Source: Paludibacteraceae bacterium (GTDB lineage: Bacteria; Bacteroidota; Bacteroidia; Bacteroidales; Paludibacteraceae). From it: a DNA stretch of 49,191 bases. The DNA lies in NCBI GenBank assembly GCA_024401645.1, contig JAKSKR010000021.1, positions 1 to 49,191 on the forward strand, written 5' to 3'. Positions 24,607-32,815 of this stretch are shown here, one piece after another (position 1 is the stretch's first letter; each line of letters starts with the position of its first letter). A program made the position numbers and the translations under genes. The notes under the pieces are model-generated. The model had not been told where the DNA came from and made no database searches. It was given only the letters and a program-made list of their open reading frames with translations.

Positions 24607-26181
24607 ATGGCTTCACAAGAAGATGTGTTCAAGAAGATAGTCGCACATTGTAAAGAGTACGGCTTTGTTTTCCCTTCAAGCGAAATCTACGACGGCCTTG
24701 GCGCTGTTTACGATTACGGTGAAAATGGTGTGGAACTTAAAAACAATATCAAGGGTTACTGGTGGGACTTCATGCGTCTCCTTCACACTAACATCGTTGG
24801 TATTGATGCTGCTATTTTCATGCACCCAACCACTTGGAAGGCTTCTGGTCACGTTGATGCTTTTAATGACCCTCTTATCGATAACCGCGATTCAAAGAAG
24901 CGTTACCGCGCCGACGTTCTTATTGAAGAACTTATGGCAAAGTACGACGAAAAGATAAATAAGGAAGTTGAAAAGGCTGCTAAGAAGTTTGGCGATGCGT
25001 TCGACAAGGAAAAGTTCTTGGCTACCAACCCTCGCGTGCTTGAAAGCGTTGCAAAGCGCGATGAAATTCACGAACGTTTCAAGAAGGCAATGAACGACGT
25101 AAACCTCGATGAACTTAAGCAGATCATCCTCGACTACGAAATCGTTTGCCCTATCAGTGGTACAAAGAACTGGACCGACGTTCGTCAGTTCAACCTTATG
25201 TTCTCTACCGAAATGGGTTCAACTGCAGAAGCCGCTTCTAAAATTTACCTCCGTCCTGAAACTGCACAGGGTATCTTCGTTAACTACCTCAACGTTCAGA
25301 AGACTGGTCGTATGAAGTTGCCTTTCGGTATCTGCCAGATTGGTAAGGCTTTCCGTAACGAAATCGTTGCACGTCAGTTCGTATTCCGTATGCGTGAGTT
25401 CGAACAGATGGAAATGCAGTTCTTCTGCCGCCCTGGCACCGAAATGAAGTGGTTCAACTACTGGAAGCAGCACCGCTTGAACTGGCACAAGGCGCTTGGC
25501 TTGGGTGACCAGAAGTACCGTTTCCACGACCACGACAAGTTGGCACACTATGCTAACGCAGCAACCGACATCGAGTTCGAAATGCCGTTCGGTTTCAAGG
25601 AAGTTGAAGGTATCCACTCTCGTACCAACTTCGACCTTTCTAGCCACGAAAAGTACTCTGGCAAGCAGATTAAGTACTTCGATCCTGAATTGAACGAAAG
25701 CTACACTCCATACGTTGTTGAAACCTCTATCGGTGTTGACCGTATGTTCCTTTCAATCGTTTGCTCTTCTTACAAGGAAGAACAGCTCGAAAACGGTGAA
25801 ACACGTGTCGTTCTTTCTTTGCCTCCTGTTCTTGCTCCTAACAAGGTGGCTGTCCTCCCTCTTATCAAGAAGGATGGTCTTCCTGAAAAGGCACAGGAAA
25901 TCATGGATCTTCTTAAGTACGACTTTAAGTGCGTTTCTGAAGAAAAGGATACCATCGGTAAGCGTTACCGTCGTCAGGATGCCATCGGTACTCCTTTCTG
26001 CGTAACCGTTGACCACCAGACTCTCGAAGACAACACTGTTACTTTGCGTTACCGCGACACAATGCAGCAGGACCGTGTTAAGATCGACGACTTGTTCAAC
26101 ATCATCGACAAGGCTTGCAACATTAAGCACCTTCTTCGCAAGTTGAACGCCGACGAAAAGGCTGAAAACCTTCAGGCTTAA
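24607..26181 (+). CDS. glyS: glycyl-tRNA synthetase, dimeric type
   Basis: A protein of 524 residues, class II synthetase of the single-chain (alpha2) type, which charges tRNA-Gly. It opens with FKKIVAHCKEYGFVFPSSEIYDG and GAVYDYGENGVELKNN, and carries motif 2 in FGICQIGKAFRNEI, the QMEMQFFCRPG segment, motif 3 in TSIGVDRMFLSIV, and a C-terminal anticodon-binding domain (LPPVLAPNKVAVLPLIKK onwards). Codon use is strongly biased, as in highly expressed genes. The promoter box is at 24556 and a hairpin follows the stop. The small gene at 26251 lies behind it. Confidence 0.97.
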   Translation: MASQEDVFKKIVAHCKEYGFVFPSSEIYDGLGAVYDYGENGVELKNNIKGYWWDFMRLLHTNIVGIDAAIFMHPTTWKASGHVDAFNDPLIDNRDSKKRYRADVLIEELMAKYDEKINKEVEKAAKKFGDAFDKEKFLATNPRVLESVAKRDEIHERFKKAMNDVNLDELKQIILDYEIVCPISGTKNWTDVRQFNLMFSTEMGSTAEAASKIYLRPETAQGIFVNYLNVQKTGRMKLPFGICQIGKAFRNEIVARQFVFRMREFEQMEMQFFCRPGTEMKWFNYWKQHRLNWHKALGLGDQKYRFHDHDKLAHYANAATDIEFEMPFGFKEVEGIHSRTNFDLSSHEKYSGKQIKYFDPELNESYTPYVVETSIGVDRMFLSIVCSSYKEEQLENGETRVVLSLPPVLAPNKVAVLPLIKKDGLPEKAQEIMDLLKYDFKCVSEEKDTIGKRYRRQDAIGTPFCVTVDHQTLEDNTVTLRYRDTMQQDRVKIDDLFNIIDKACNIKHLLRKLNADEKAENLQA

Positions 26182-26203
26182 TCGGTTTTTCTAAACATAT
26201 AGG

Positions 26204-26234
26204 TATGCCCCGGCTCAAACACAGTCGGGGTATA
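26204..26234 (+). terminator. hairpin after glyS
   Basis: TATGCCCCGGCT (26204-26215) pairs with AGTCGGGGTATA (26223-26234), 12 bp with two G-T pairs. The following tract (TTATTTAT) is weak, so some read-through into the next gene is likely. Confidence 0.65.
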
Positions 26235-26250
26235 TTATTTATACCAATCT

Positions 26251-26535
26251 ATGGATAAGCAAGTTATTTTATGGGCCTTGTTGCGTCGACTAAAGTCTTC
26301 GGGATTCTTCTCGTGGGACGACGACGAACTCGCCTTTGTAAAGAGCATTGTTGAGCAGGCTTCTTTTGCCGACTGCCTTCCTTTCCTTACCGATAGGTTC
26401 ATTACTTATTACGAGGGCAACGAAGACCGCAAGGCTATGGCCGAAAAGCAGTACGAGAGTCGCAAAGACGACATCGACAACTGGTTCGCCACCTACAAGC
26501 CCGCATTTCAGGAAGAACTCAAACGTTTGGGCTAG
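26251..26535 (+). CDS. small hypothetical protein
   Basis: A protein of 94 residues (MDKQVILWALLRRLKSSGFFSWDDDELAF), acidic and helical, ending NWFATYKPAFQEELKRLG. There is no signal peptide or membrane helix. I do not recognise the family. It starts 69 bases behind glyS on the same strand, with a leaky hairpin between, and has its own strong terminator at 26560-26588. Base use is host-like, so this is probably a genuine small native gene. The stop is TAG. Confidence 0.6.
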   Translation: MDKQVILWALLRRLKSSGFFSWDDDELAFVKSIVEQASFADCLPFLTDRFITYYEGNEDRKAMAEKQYESRKDDIDNWFATYKPAFQEELKRLG

Positions 26536-26559
26536 CCCCATTCCGAATAAATCAGGTAA

Positions 26560-26590
26560 CAAAAGCCAAGGCCTTCCCTTGGCTTTTGTT
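26560..26590 (+). terminator. terminator after the small gene
   Basis: CAAAAGCCAAGG pairs with CCTTGGCTTTTG (12 bp) around CCTTC; a short T-rich tail follows. Confidence 0.75.
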
Positions 26591-26662
26591 GTATGATGTT
26601 CAATGTTATTGTCGTTGTGGTGCTCTTGTCCTACCTTAATATTTGTGTAAAAATAATACTAG

Positions 26663-26890
26663 AAAAGTTTTGTCTTGAAAGACCAGGGCATTACCCGCAT
26701 TGAATGTTCTAGGCACCACTTCGACGAAGCAAAGAACCAATGGATTGTAAACTTCAAACGCTTCAATGGTGGCTTTGAGTCCATCATGCAGAACGAGGTT
26801 TTTGCCGATGTTGTGAAGAAGCTCAACGCCATCATTCCGGTTAATAACACTTTTCTTTTGCTATATGTGAAAAGGAAAGCACTTACATGA
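26663..26890 (+). pseudogene. possible gene remnant without start codon
   Basis: The 405-base stretch 26536-26940 holds the terminator above and this open frame, which begins right after a TAG and has no ATG or credible start. It reads ITRIECSRHHFDEAKNQW and then FESIMQNEVFADVVKKL, with protein-like composition up to about 26850. I do not recognise it. A short degraded gene is more likely than an active one; a TTG start at 26675 is possible. Confidence 0.25.
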
Positions 26891-26940
26891 ATGTGAATTG
26901 CTCAAAAATTTGTAATTTAAGGTAAGATTTTGCTAGCTAT

Positions 26941-27633
26941 ATGAAGAAACAAAAATACGTTTACGATTATCCACGCCCAATGGTGGCTACCGACTGCGTC
27001 ATCTTCGGTTTCGATGGTGAGAAATTGCAGGTCCTTCTGGTGAAACGTGCCGAAGAACCTTATAAGGATTGTTGGGTGTTGCCGGGCGGTTTCATTAAGA
27101 TGGAAGAGTCGGCAGAAGACAGTGCCAAGTCTATGCTTTTCTCGAAAACCGGACTTAAGGACACCTATATCGAGCAGTTCCATACGTTCACTGCTCCCGA
27201 TCGTGACTTACGCGGACGCGTCATCTCTATCGCCTACTATGCGCTGGTGCGCAAGCAGGAGGTGAAGGAAGGAGCCAACGCCGCCAGTGCCGACTGGTTC
27301 TCGCTTTCCGACTTACCTGAACTTTACTTCGACCATAAACAGATTCTCGACATGGCTTTAGAGCGCCTTCGCGAGCGCATCATGTTCAAGCCTGTGGGTT
27401 TCGAACTCCTCCCAGAAAAGTTCACCATGCGTGAACTGCAAAATCTTTATGAAGCCATTCTTGGCGTTGAGTTCGACCGTCGCAACTTCAGCAAGAAAAT
27501 CCTTCACGTCGGCCTTCTCATCGACCTCGAGGAAACCTCTTGGCCAACTCCAAAACGCGGAGCCAAGCTATACAAGTTCAACGCCGAAAGCTACGAACGC
27601 CTTAAGGACAAAGGTTTCCGCATCGAGTTCTAA
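26941..27633 (+). CDS. NrtR-like transcriptional regulator with degenerate Nudix domain
   Basis: A protein of 230 residues. Residues 10-140 have the Nudix fold (ATDCVIFGFDGEKLQVLLVKR, VLPGGFIKMEESAEDS). The Nudix box lacks the catalytic RExxEE: the positions read KSMLFS, so hydrolysis is unlikely. Residues 150-230 form a winged helix (PEKFTMRELQNLYEAILG, RRNFSKKIL, TPKRGAKLYKFN). This pairing defines the NrtR/AraR group of Nudix-related repressors, which sense a metabolite with the dead Nudix domain. In Bacteroidetes such regulators often control sugar or NAD genes, but no target operon adjoins it here. It is convergent with the gene at 27646 with only 12 bases between. Confidence 0.87.
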   Translation: MKKQKYVYDYPRPMVATDCVIFGFDGEKLQVLLVKRAEEPYKDCWVLPGGFIKMEESAEDSAKSMLFSKTGLKDTYIEQFHTFTAPDRDLRGRVISIAYYALVRKQEVKEGANAASADWFSLSDLPELYFDHKQILDMALERLRERIMFKPVGFELLPEKFTMRELQNLYEAILGVEFDRRNFSKKILHVGLLIDLEETSWPTPKRGAKLYKFNAESYERLKDKGFRIEF

Positions 27634-27645
27634 CGACACTGCAAC

Positions 27646-28419
27646 CTAGTCCTTCCTATATGTTACATCGCCCCTATTTACAAACTGACCATGCTTCTTG
27701 GTGAAGTGCCCATACTGAATGGCAAATTGCGGACACTGGTGTAGGCATCGCAAACAAATGGCGCATTTGTCCTTCGTCCACGTTGGTTTTCCATCCTTCA
27801 AGGTTATGGCCCCAAGCGGACAATTTTTCTCGCACAAACCGCAGCCTGTACACGAATCGAGCACATAGAAATTGCTCGTTTTGCGCGAAATGCCGTATCC
27901 GATGTAAAATGCTCGGCACAACAAATCGGGTACAGGCCATTTCATGAAATTGCCCTTCGCACGTTCTGCCACCATCATGCAAGTGTTGTAAATAGCCGGT
28001 TTAGCCGCCGCCGTAACCCGTTTGTTCTTTTCTTGATTACTCAGATCGAAAATCGGCGTCCATTCATCCACCATCTTAATGCTGAAAACTCCGTCAAGGG
28101 CAATGCCTTTAGGTTTCAGCAACCGACCCAGGTGTTTATGTGTACCGCCGCAAAACGAACCGTAAGTCGTTACTATATATACGTATTGATGGCTGAATCC
28201 CTTCAACTGCAAACACTTAACAAAGTCGACCATCAGCACCGGCAATCCCCAAAAATAGGTGGGCGTAACAAAGCCAATGCGTTCATTGGATTGCACCTCG
28301 AAATCTGTGCGGCCATTGGTCAGGCAATCTGTCACATCTATTAGTTTTTCGTTTGTTATTTGGGCAAGTTGTGTTGCCACCTGCTTGCTGTTGCCTGTTG
28401 CCGAAAAATAGAATATCAT
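27646..28419 (-). CDS. EFR1-type flavodoxin-ferredoxin protein
   Basis: A protein of 257 residues from the ATG at 28419 (MIFYFSATGNSKQVATQLA). A longer frame upstream would pass through a hairpin, so this start is chosen. Residues 1-150 are flavodoxin-like (FSATGNS binds FMN phosphate; GFVTPTYFWGLPV). The C-terminus carries two [4Fe-4S] motifs, CTGCGLCEKNCP and CAICLRCLHQCP. EFR1-family proteins are soluble electron carriers; the partner enzyme is unknown. It lies at the 3' end of the minus-strand run from 32072, 101 bases behind the gene at 28521. Confidence 0.88.
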   Translation of the reverse strand: MIFYFSATGNSKQVATQLAQITNEKLIDVTDCLTNGRTDFEVQSNERIGFVTPTYFWGLPVLMVDFVKCLQLKGFSHQYVYIVTTYGSFCGGTHKHLGRLLKPKGIALDGVFSIKMVDEWTPIFDLSNQEKNKRVTAAAKPAIYNTCMMVAERAKGNFMKWPVPDLLCRAFYIGYGISRKTSNFYVLDSCTGCGLCEKNCPLGAITLKDGKPTWTKDKCAICLRCLHQCPQFAIQYGHFTKKHGQFVNRGDVTYRKD

Positions 28420-28445
28420 ATTGGGTATATGTTTGGTATAATAAA

Positions 28446-28470
28446 CCCTCCGTACTTGTGGCGCGGAGGG
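28446..28470 (-). terminator. possible terminator before the EFR1 gene
   Basis: CCCTCCG (28446-28452) pairs with CGGAGGG (28464-28470); on the minus strand TTTATTAT follows. It would end the transcript of the gene at 28521-29057. Confidence 0.5.
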
Positions 28471-28520
28471 CTGTTTCTTTTTAGTGTGTAGGTCACGCAC
28501 AGTCTTCTGTCAACTGCGCG

Positions 28521-29057
28521 TTATTTATAGTTGGTTGGTAACCATTCGGTTTCGCCATTTCCAAAGTCCGGATTCACCTCAATCTTAAGCTCTTCCTTCT
28601 TGCAAAGGCTTAAAATGTATTGTAGGGTTTCTTCGCTTTGAGTGCTGACTTTCAGTATTTCTTCGCCAGTGAAATGAAGGGAACCGCTAATGCTGTGTCC
28701 GTCAATTTCGGTATTGCCTAGCGTGTCGGTAATAGACAGGTCGCCGTTGCTGATTCTAACCATCAGCGTTTTCAGGTTGCCCATGTCTATTTGCGAGTCG
28801 CTTATCTTCATTCCCAGACTGCAGTCGGCATTGCCGTTTTCAATCTTGCGGATAATGAGGGCCGTTAGTGCATCGGTCATCAGGCTGTCGTTGTCAATGG
28901 TCATGCCCTGCACGGTCATGTCCTTCACCTCGTCTACTGTCCACGTGCTCGAACGAAGGGCTTCTAGCTCCTTCATGTTCTTAATGTAGTTGTAGATGCC
29001 GAAGGCGCTGCCGCATACCGAAAAGAGTAACACGATGGAAATGATTATTTTCTTCAT
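28521..29057 (-). CDS. hypothetical membrane-anchored protein
   Basis: A protein of 178 residues with one N-terminal membrane segment (IIISIVLLFSVCGSAFGIYNYI) and an extracytoplasmic remainder. The C-terminal part is polar and beta-prone (MKISDSQIDMGNLKTLMVRIS, GHSISGSLHFTGEEIL), ending GETEWLPTNYK. I do not recognise a domain. It starts 23 bases behind pyrD on the same strand, so it is probably the last gene of that operon, and a hairpin follows at 28446-28470. No functional tie to pyrimidine synthesis is visible. Confidence 0.65.
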   Translation of the reverse strand: MKKIIISIVLLFSVCGSAFGIYNYIKNMKELEALRSSTWTVDEVKDMTVQGMTIDNDSLMTDALTALIIRKIENGNADCSLGMKISDSQIDMGNLKTLMVRISNGDLSITDTLGNTEIDGHSISGSLHFTGEEILKVSTQSEETLQYILSLCKKEELKIEVNPDFGNGETEWLPTNYK

Positions 29058-29080
29058 CTTTTCCTTTTTATTAGCGAGTC

Positions 29081-29992
29081 TTAAACCTCAAGAGCACCAA
29101 TAATTTCCTTAACGCTCTTAAAGCCGTGGCGTTCCAAATAGTCGTCAATACCCTTGGCTACCTTTACGGTGATGGCTGGGTCGATGAAGTTGGCTGTACC
29201 GATTTCGATGGCCGATGCACCGGCAAGCATGAATTCAATGGCGTCGGTTGCGTTCATAATACCGCCCAAACCAACTACCGGAATCTTAACCGCCTTGGCT
29301 ACCTGCCAAACCATGCGCAAGGCAACTGGCTTAACGCATGCGCCAGACAAACCACCGGTAACGGTAGAAAGCAATGGCTTACGCTTTTCGGCGTCGATGG
29401 CCATACCCATAAGGGTGTTGATCAGGCTAACGCTGTCGGCACCAGCAGCCTCGGCCGACTTTGCAATTTCTGCAATGTCGGTAACGTTAGGCGTAAGCTT
29501 AACGATGAGGGTCTTGTTGTAGACCTTACGTACGGCACCTACCACCTTTTCTACCATAGGGCAGCTTGTTCCAAAGCTCATGCCGCCTTCCTTCACGTTA
29601 GGGCAGCTAATGTTAAGCTCAATGGCGTTAATCTTTTCAAGTGCGTTCACACGTTCGGCGCAGGCAATGTAGTCGTCGATAGAGTGGCCGGCTACGTTGA
29701 CGATGACCTGTGTGTTCAAGTCCTTAAGCTGTGGGTATGTGTGCTCTGCAAAGTAGTCTACGCCCTTGTTCTGCAAGCCAACGGCATTAATCATGCCCAT
29801 TGGGGTTTCTGCCAAACGTGGGTAAGCGTTACCTTCGCGGTGGTGTAGGGTGGTGCCCTTAACTATGATGCCGCCAATCTCTTCAAGGTTGACGAAGTCT
29901 GCAAATTCAAGTCCGAATCCGAAGGTGCCAGAAGCGGTCATAACCGGATTCTTAAGAGTCAAATTGCCTATGTTGGTGGTTAAATCTGCCAT
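29081..29992 (-). CDS. pyrD: dihydroorotate dehydrogenase B, catalytic subunit
   Basis: A protein of 303 residues from the ATG at 29992 ([22 protein letters not shown]). An upstream start would lie inside pyrK and is rejected. FMN-binding barrel signatures are [30 protein letters not shown] (which holds the catalytic cysteine), KLTPNVTDI, and [16 protein letters not shown]. It oxidises dihydroorotate to orotate in pyrimidine synthesis, passing electrons through PyrK to NAD. The start overlaps the end of pyrK by 13 bases, so translation is coupled. Confidence 0.96.
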   Translation of the reverse strand: MADLTTNIGNLTLKNPVMTASGTFGFGLEFADFVNLEEIGGIIVKGTTLHHREGNAYPRLAETPMGMINAVGLQNKGVDYFAEHTYPQLKDLNTQVIVNVAGHSIDDYIACAERVNALEKINAIELNISCPNVKEGGMSFGTSCPMVEKVVGAVRKVYNKTLIVKLTPNVTDIAEIAKSAEAAGADSVSLINTLMGMAIDAEKRKPLLSTVTGGLSGACVKPVALRMVWQVAKAVKIPVVGLGGIMNATDAIEFMLAGASAIEIGTANFIDPAITVKVAKGIDDYLERHGFKSVKEIIGALEV

Positions 29993-30756
29993 TTTAAGTC
30001 GTTTATGTTGAATACGGGACCATCGGTGCAAACGCATTTGTGGCCTTCTTGAGTTTCAGTTACGCAGCAAAGGCAAGCGCCCAAGCCACACGCCATTTTG
30101 TTTTCGAGCGAAACCTCGCAGCAAATGCCCTCGCTCTTGGCATATTTTGCAACGGCCTTCATCATTGGTGTTGGGCCGCAAACATATATCTTGTCGAACT
30201 TTTCCTTGTTAAGAATGCTGTGGTTGGTTACGAAGCCCTTCTCGCCAAGGCTACCGTCTTCGGTAGTCACGTAAAGCTGTCCGTTCTTCTCGAAGAGGTC
30301 CTGTTCTAGCAGCATGCTCTTGGTGCGTGCACCCAAAAGGAATGTTGGGGTTGTGCCTTCTGCCTTTAGGGTAGAGCCCAGCATAAGCATTGGGGCAACA
30401 CCAACGCCACCACCTACCAAAAGTACCTTCTTGCCCTTTGCTGCAGCGGTGTCGAAACCGTTGCCAAGCGGAACTACGCAGTTAAGGGTATCGCCCTTCT
30501 TTAGTTCGCCAAGCTTGCGGGTACCGTTGCCCACCTTCTGCACCAACAACCACATTTCGTTGTTTGCGCGGTCGACGTAGTTAATGGAAATAGGGCGGCG
30601 AAGGAAGGTGTTCGGTTCATTCTCAACCTTCACTTCTACAAACTGTCCGGGTTTCATCTCGGGCAATTGTTCTGGTGCTTTCAGCTTTAGCAAGATGGCG
30701 TTGTTTCCCATCTCTTCGTTACTGCTAACGCTGAAATCGATGATGTATTTCTTCAT
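29980..30756 (-). CDS. pyrK: dihydroorotate dehydrogenase B, electron transfer subunit
   Basis: A protein of 258 residues of the ferredoxin-reductase type. [11 protein letters not shown] binds [22 protein letters not shown] is the NAD half, and the C-terminal cysteines in [10 protein letters not shown] with a later VCTDGP bind a [2Fe-2S] cluster. It forms a heterotetramer with PyrD. It lies 35 bases behind the UDP-sugar dehydrogenase gene on the same strand and overlaps pyrD. No separate promoter box was found in that gap. Confidence 0.95.
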   Translation of the reverse strand: MKKYIIDFSVSSNEEMGNNAILLKLKAPEQLPEMKPGQFVEVKVENEPNTFLRRPISINYVDRANNEMWLLVQKVGNGTRKLGELKKGDTLNCVVPLGNGFDTAAAKGKKVLLVGGGVGVAPMLMLGSTLKAEGTTPTFLLGARTKSMLLEQDLFEKNGQLYVTTEDGSLGEKGFVTNHSILNKEKFDKIYVCGPTPMMKAVAKYAKSEGICCEVSLENKMACGLGACLCCVTETQEGHKCVCTDGPVFNINDLKWQI

Positions 30757-30791
30757 TATATAGTGTTTATTTCTTTCTTACGGATGCGTGG

Positions 30792-32072
30792 TTACAGACG
30801 TGCGTCTACAAGGTCGCGCGGCACGTTGCCCTTCACGTCGAAAATGATGGCGCCGTTGTTTTTCTGGCGCTGGAAGTCGAAACTGTTGAACTGTTCGTGC
30901 GAAACGGCTACTATTACGGCGTCGTAGAGGTTGCCGTTGGTGTCGGTCTTCAGTTCAATGTCATATTCCGCCTTTACTTTGTCGAAGTTTGCCCAAGGGT
31001 CGCACACGTCCACTTCTAAACCATATTCGTTCAGTTCGCGGTAGATGTCAATTACCTTGGTGTTGCGGGTGTCTGGACAGTTTTCCTTAAAGGTGAAACC
31101 CAAAATCAGTGCCTTGGCACCTTTCAGCTTCGAACCCTTGCCTATGAGCAGCTTAATCACTTTTTCGGCTATGAACTTTGCCATGCCGTTGTTCACGTGT
31201 CGGCCGCTTAAAATAACTTCGGGGTAGTAGCCTAGGCTGATGGACTTGTGTGCAAGGTAGTAAGGGTCTACGCTAATGCAGTGGCCACCCACTAGTCCTG
31301 GCTTGTAGTGTAGGAAGTTCCACTTGGTTGAAGCGGCTTCAAGCACGTCGTTCGTGTCTATGCCTATGCGGTCGAAGATGAGCGAAAGTTCGTTGATGAA
31401 CGATATGTTGATGTCTCGCTGGGCATTCTCTATGGCTTTGGCTGCCTCGGCTACCTTAATGTTTGGTGCAAGGTAGGTGCCTGCGGTTATAATGCTGGCA
31501 TAGAGTTGGTCTACCTTCTGCGCAACTTCTGGGGTTGAACCCGAGGTCACTTTCCTTATCTTGGTCAAGGTGTTCTCCTTGTCGCCCGGATTAATGCGTT
31601 CTGGCGAATAGCCGCAGAAGAAGTCGACGTTATATTTTAAACCTGATGCCGATTCCAATACCGGCACACAGGCTTCTTCCGTACAACCCGGATAGGTGGT
31701 CGACTCGTAGATGACGATGTCGCCCTTCTTCAACACGCAACCTATCGACTTGCTGGCCGAAAGCAGTGGCGCAAGGTCTGGGTTGTTCGACTTGTCTATT
31801 GGGGTTGGAACGGTTACTATATAGTAGTTACACGTTTTAAGTGCTTCTAATTCAGATGTTAGGGTTATTTTTCCGTTGGCTAGTTCTTCCTTCAGTGTGT
31901 CTAGGTCAGCTTCCAGTGTCTGGTCGTTGTTGCCTTTCAGTTCTTCCACACGTTTCTTGTTAATGTCGTAGCCAACAACCTGGTAGAGTTTGGCAAATTC
32001 CACGGCAAGTGGTAGGCCTACGTAGCCTAAACCTATTACTCCTATTTTTATGACTTGCTCTTTCGCGTCCAC
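30792..32072 (-). CDS. UDP-N-acetyl-hexosamine dehydrogenase (WbpO/TviB type)
   Basis: A protein of 426 residues. The N-terminal NAD domain has IGVIGLGYVGLPLAVEFAK, the central part YESTTYPGCTEEACVPVLE and GYSPERINPGD, and the active-site cysteine lies in GLVGGHCISVDPYYL (C265). The C-terminal domain carries ALILGFTFKENCPDTRNTKV. Members oxidise UDP-GlcNAc or UDP-GalNAc to the uronic acid for capsule or O-antigen. The YESTTYPG block fits the N-acetyl-hexosamine type better than UDP-glucose dehydrogenase. A consensus promoter box lies 21 bases upstream. It leads an operon with pyrK, pyrD and a hypothetical gene; no other polysaccharide genes adjoin it. Confidence 0.9.
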   Translation of the reverse strand: MDAKEQVIKIGVIGLGYVGLPLAVEFAKLYQVVGYDINKKRVEELKGNNDQTLEADLDTLKEELANGKITLTSELEALKTCNYYIVTVPTPIDKSNNPDLAPLLSASKSIGCVLKKGDIVIYESTTYPGCTEEACVPVLESASGLKYNVDFFCGYSPERINPGDKENTLTKIRKVTSGSTPEVAQKVDQLYASIITAGTYLAPNIKVAEAAKAIENAQRDINISFINELSLIFDRIGIDTNDVLEAASTKWNFLHYKPGLVGGHCISVDPYYLAHKSISLGYYPEVILSGRHVNNGMAKFIAEKVIKLLIGKGSKLKGAKALILGFTFKENCPDTRNTKVIDIYRELNEYGLEVDVCDPWANFDKVKAEYDIELKTDTNGNLYDAVIVAVSHEQFNSFDFQRQKNNGAIIFDVKGNVPRDLVDARL

Positions 32073-32092
32073 CTTTCTGTTGTTTTACTCCC

Positions 32093-32100
32093 CAAATTTA
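32093..32100 (-). promoter_or_regulatory. -7 promoter box of the dehydrogenase-pyrKD operon
   Basis: TAAATTTG on the minus strand, about 20 bases before the start at 32072. The -33 box is weak. Confidence 0.55.
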
Positions 32101-32228
32101 ACAAATTATGCGCTCTTTATGAAATAAGAATGCCCCTAATTTGTGCGCTATAATCAGCGTTTTCGTCTAAAAATCGTCTTTTTTTGCAGAAAAGTACCTA
32201 CTTAAATGTTCGTTTCTCCTAAAAAGTG

Positions 32229-32236
32229 TATCTTTA
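32229..32236 (+). promoter_or_regulatory. -7-like box TATCTTTA
   Basis: One mismatch to TAnnTTTG, 57 bases before the lipoprotein gene at 32293. Confidence 0.45.
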
Positions 32237-32292
32237 TAGCATCTATTTTAGCTGAAAAACAATTATACTTTAAATCTTAAACGAAAGTAGTC

Positions 32293-32709
32293 ATGAAAAA
32301 ACTTGCAATATATCTTCTGCTCGCGCTTGGTTTGTCGGCCTGTTCTACGCCTGCCGACCATTTCGACCGCGTTTGGGGGCTTAACACCAAAGTGTCGGCC
32401 AATACGCTAAAGGCTTTCAATTCTAACGATCCCGATGCTTTCAAGCAGTTGCTTGCCGACATCGACAAGGTGGTTGCCGAATTTAATTCCTTCGACGCCT
32501 ACAACGACGAAGATTCGGTCTATGTTTATGCCAAGGCCAATGCCGAATTTACGTCGCGCTTCCTGCACGAGCATCAGGCTGCTATCTTAAGGCACGAATC
32601 GGGCATTGGTGCTCGTTACATCGACTCAACTACACTAATAAACGAAAGGTTGAAGGCGGCTGCCATGGCGTTTATGAAGGAATACGATCTCAACGTCGAA
32701 TTTCAATAA
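32293..32709 (+). CDS. small lipoprotein of unknown function
   Basis: A protein of 138 residues. The signal MKKLAIYLLLALGLSAC ends in a lipobox with Cys17, so it is anchored in an envelope membrane. The mature part is helical and acidic (NTLKAFNSNDPDAFKQLLADIDKV), without recognised domains. It is monocistronic, with a -7-like box upstream and a strong bidirectional terminator downstream. Composition is host-like. Confidence 0.75.
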   Translation: MKKLAIYLLLALGLSACSTPADHFDRVWGLNTKVSANTLKAFNSNDPDAFKQLLADIDKVVAEFNSFDAYNDEDSVYVYAKANAEFTSRFLHEHQAAILRHESGIGARYIDSTTLINERLKAAAMAFMKEYDLNVEFQ

Positions 32710-32730
32710 TCAGAAATTAACACAAGACAT

Positions 32731-32769
32731 AAAAAGGAACCGGATTGCCTCTTATCCGATTCCTTTTTT
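32731..32769 (+). terminator. bidirectional terminator
   Basis: A 15-bp stem (32731-32745 with 32754-32768, one mismatch that becomes a G-T pair on the minus strand), with A and T runs on both sides. It serves the lipoprotein gene and the convergent dehydrogenase gene. Confidence 0.8.
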
Positions 32770-32815
32770 TATTGCTGTTGGTTGCCCACCTTTGTGCCCG
32801 AATGGGTATAGTGTT

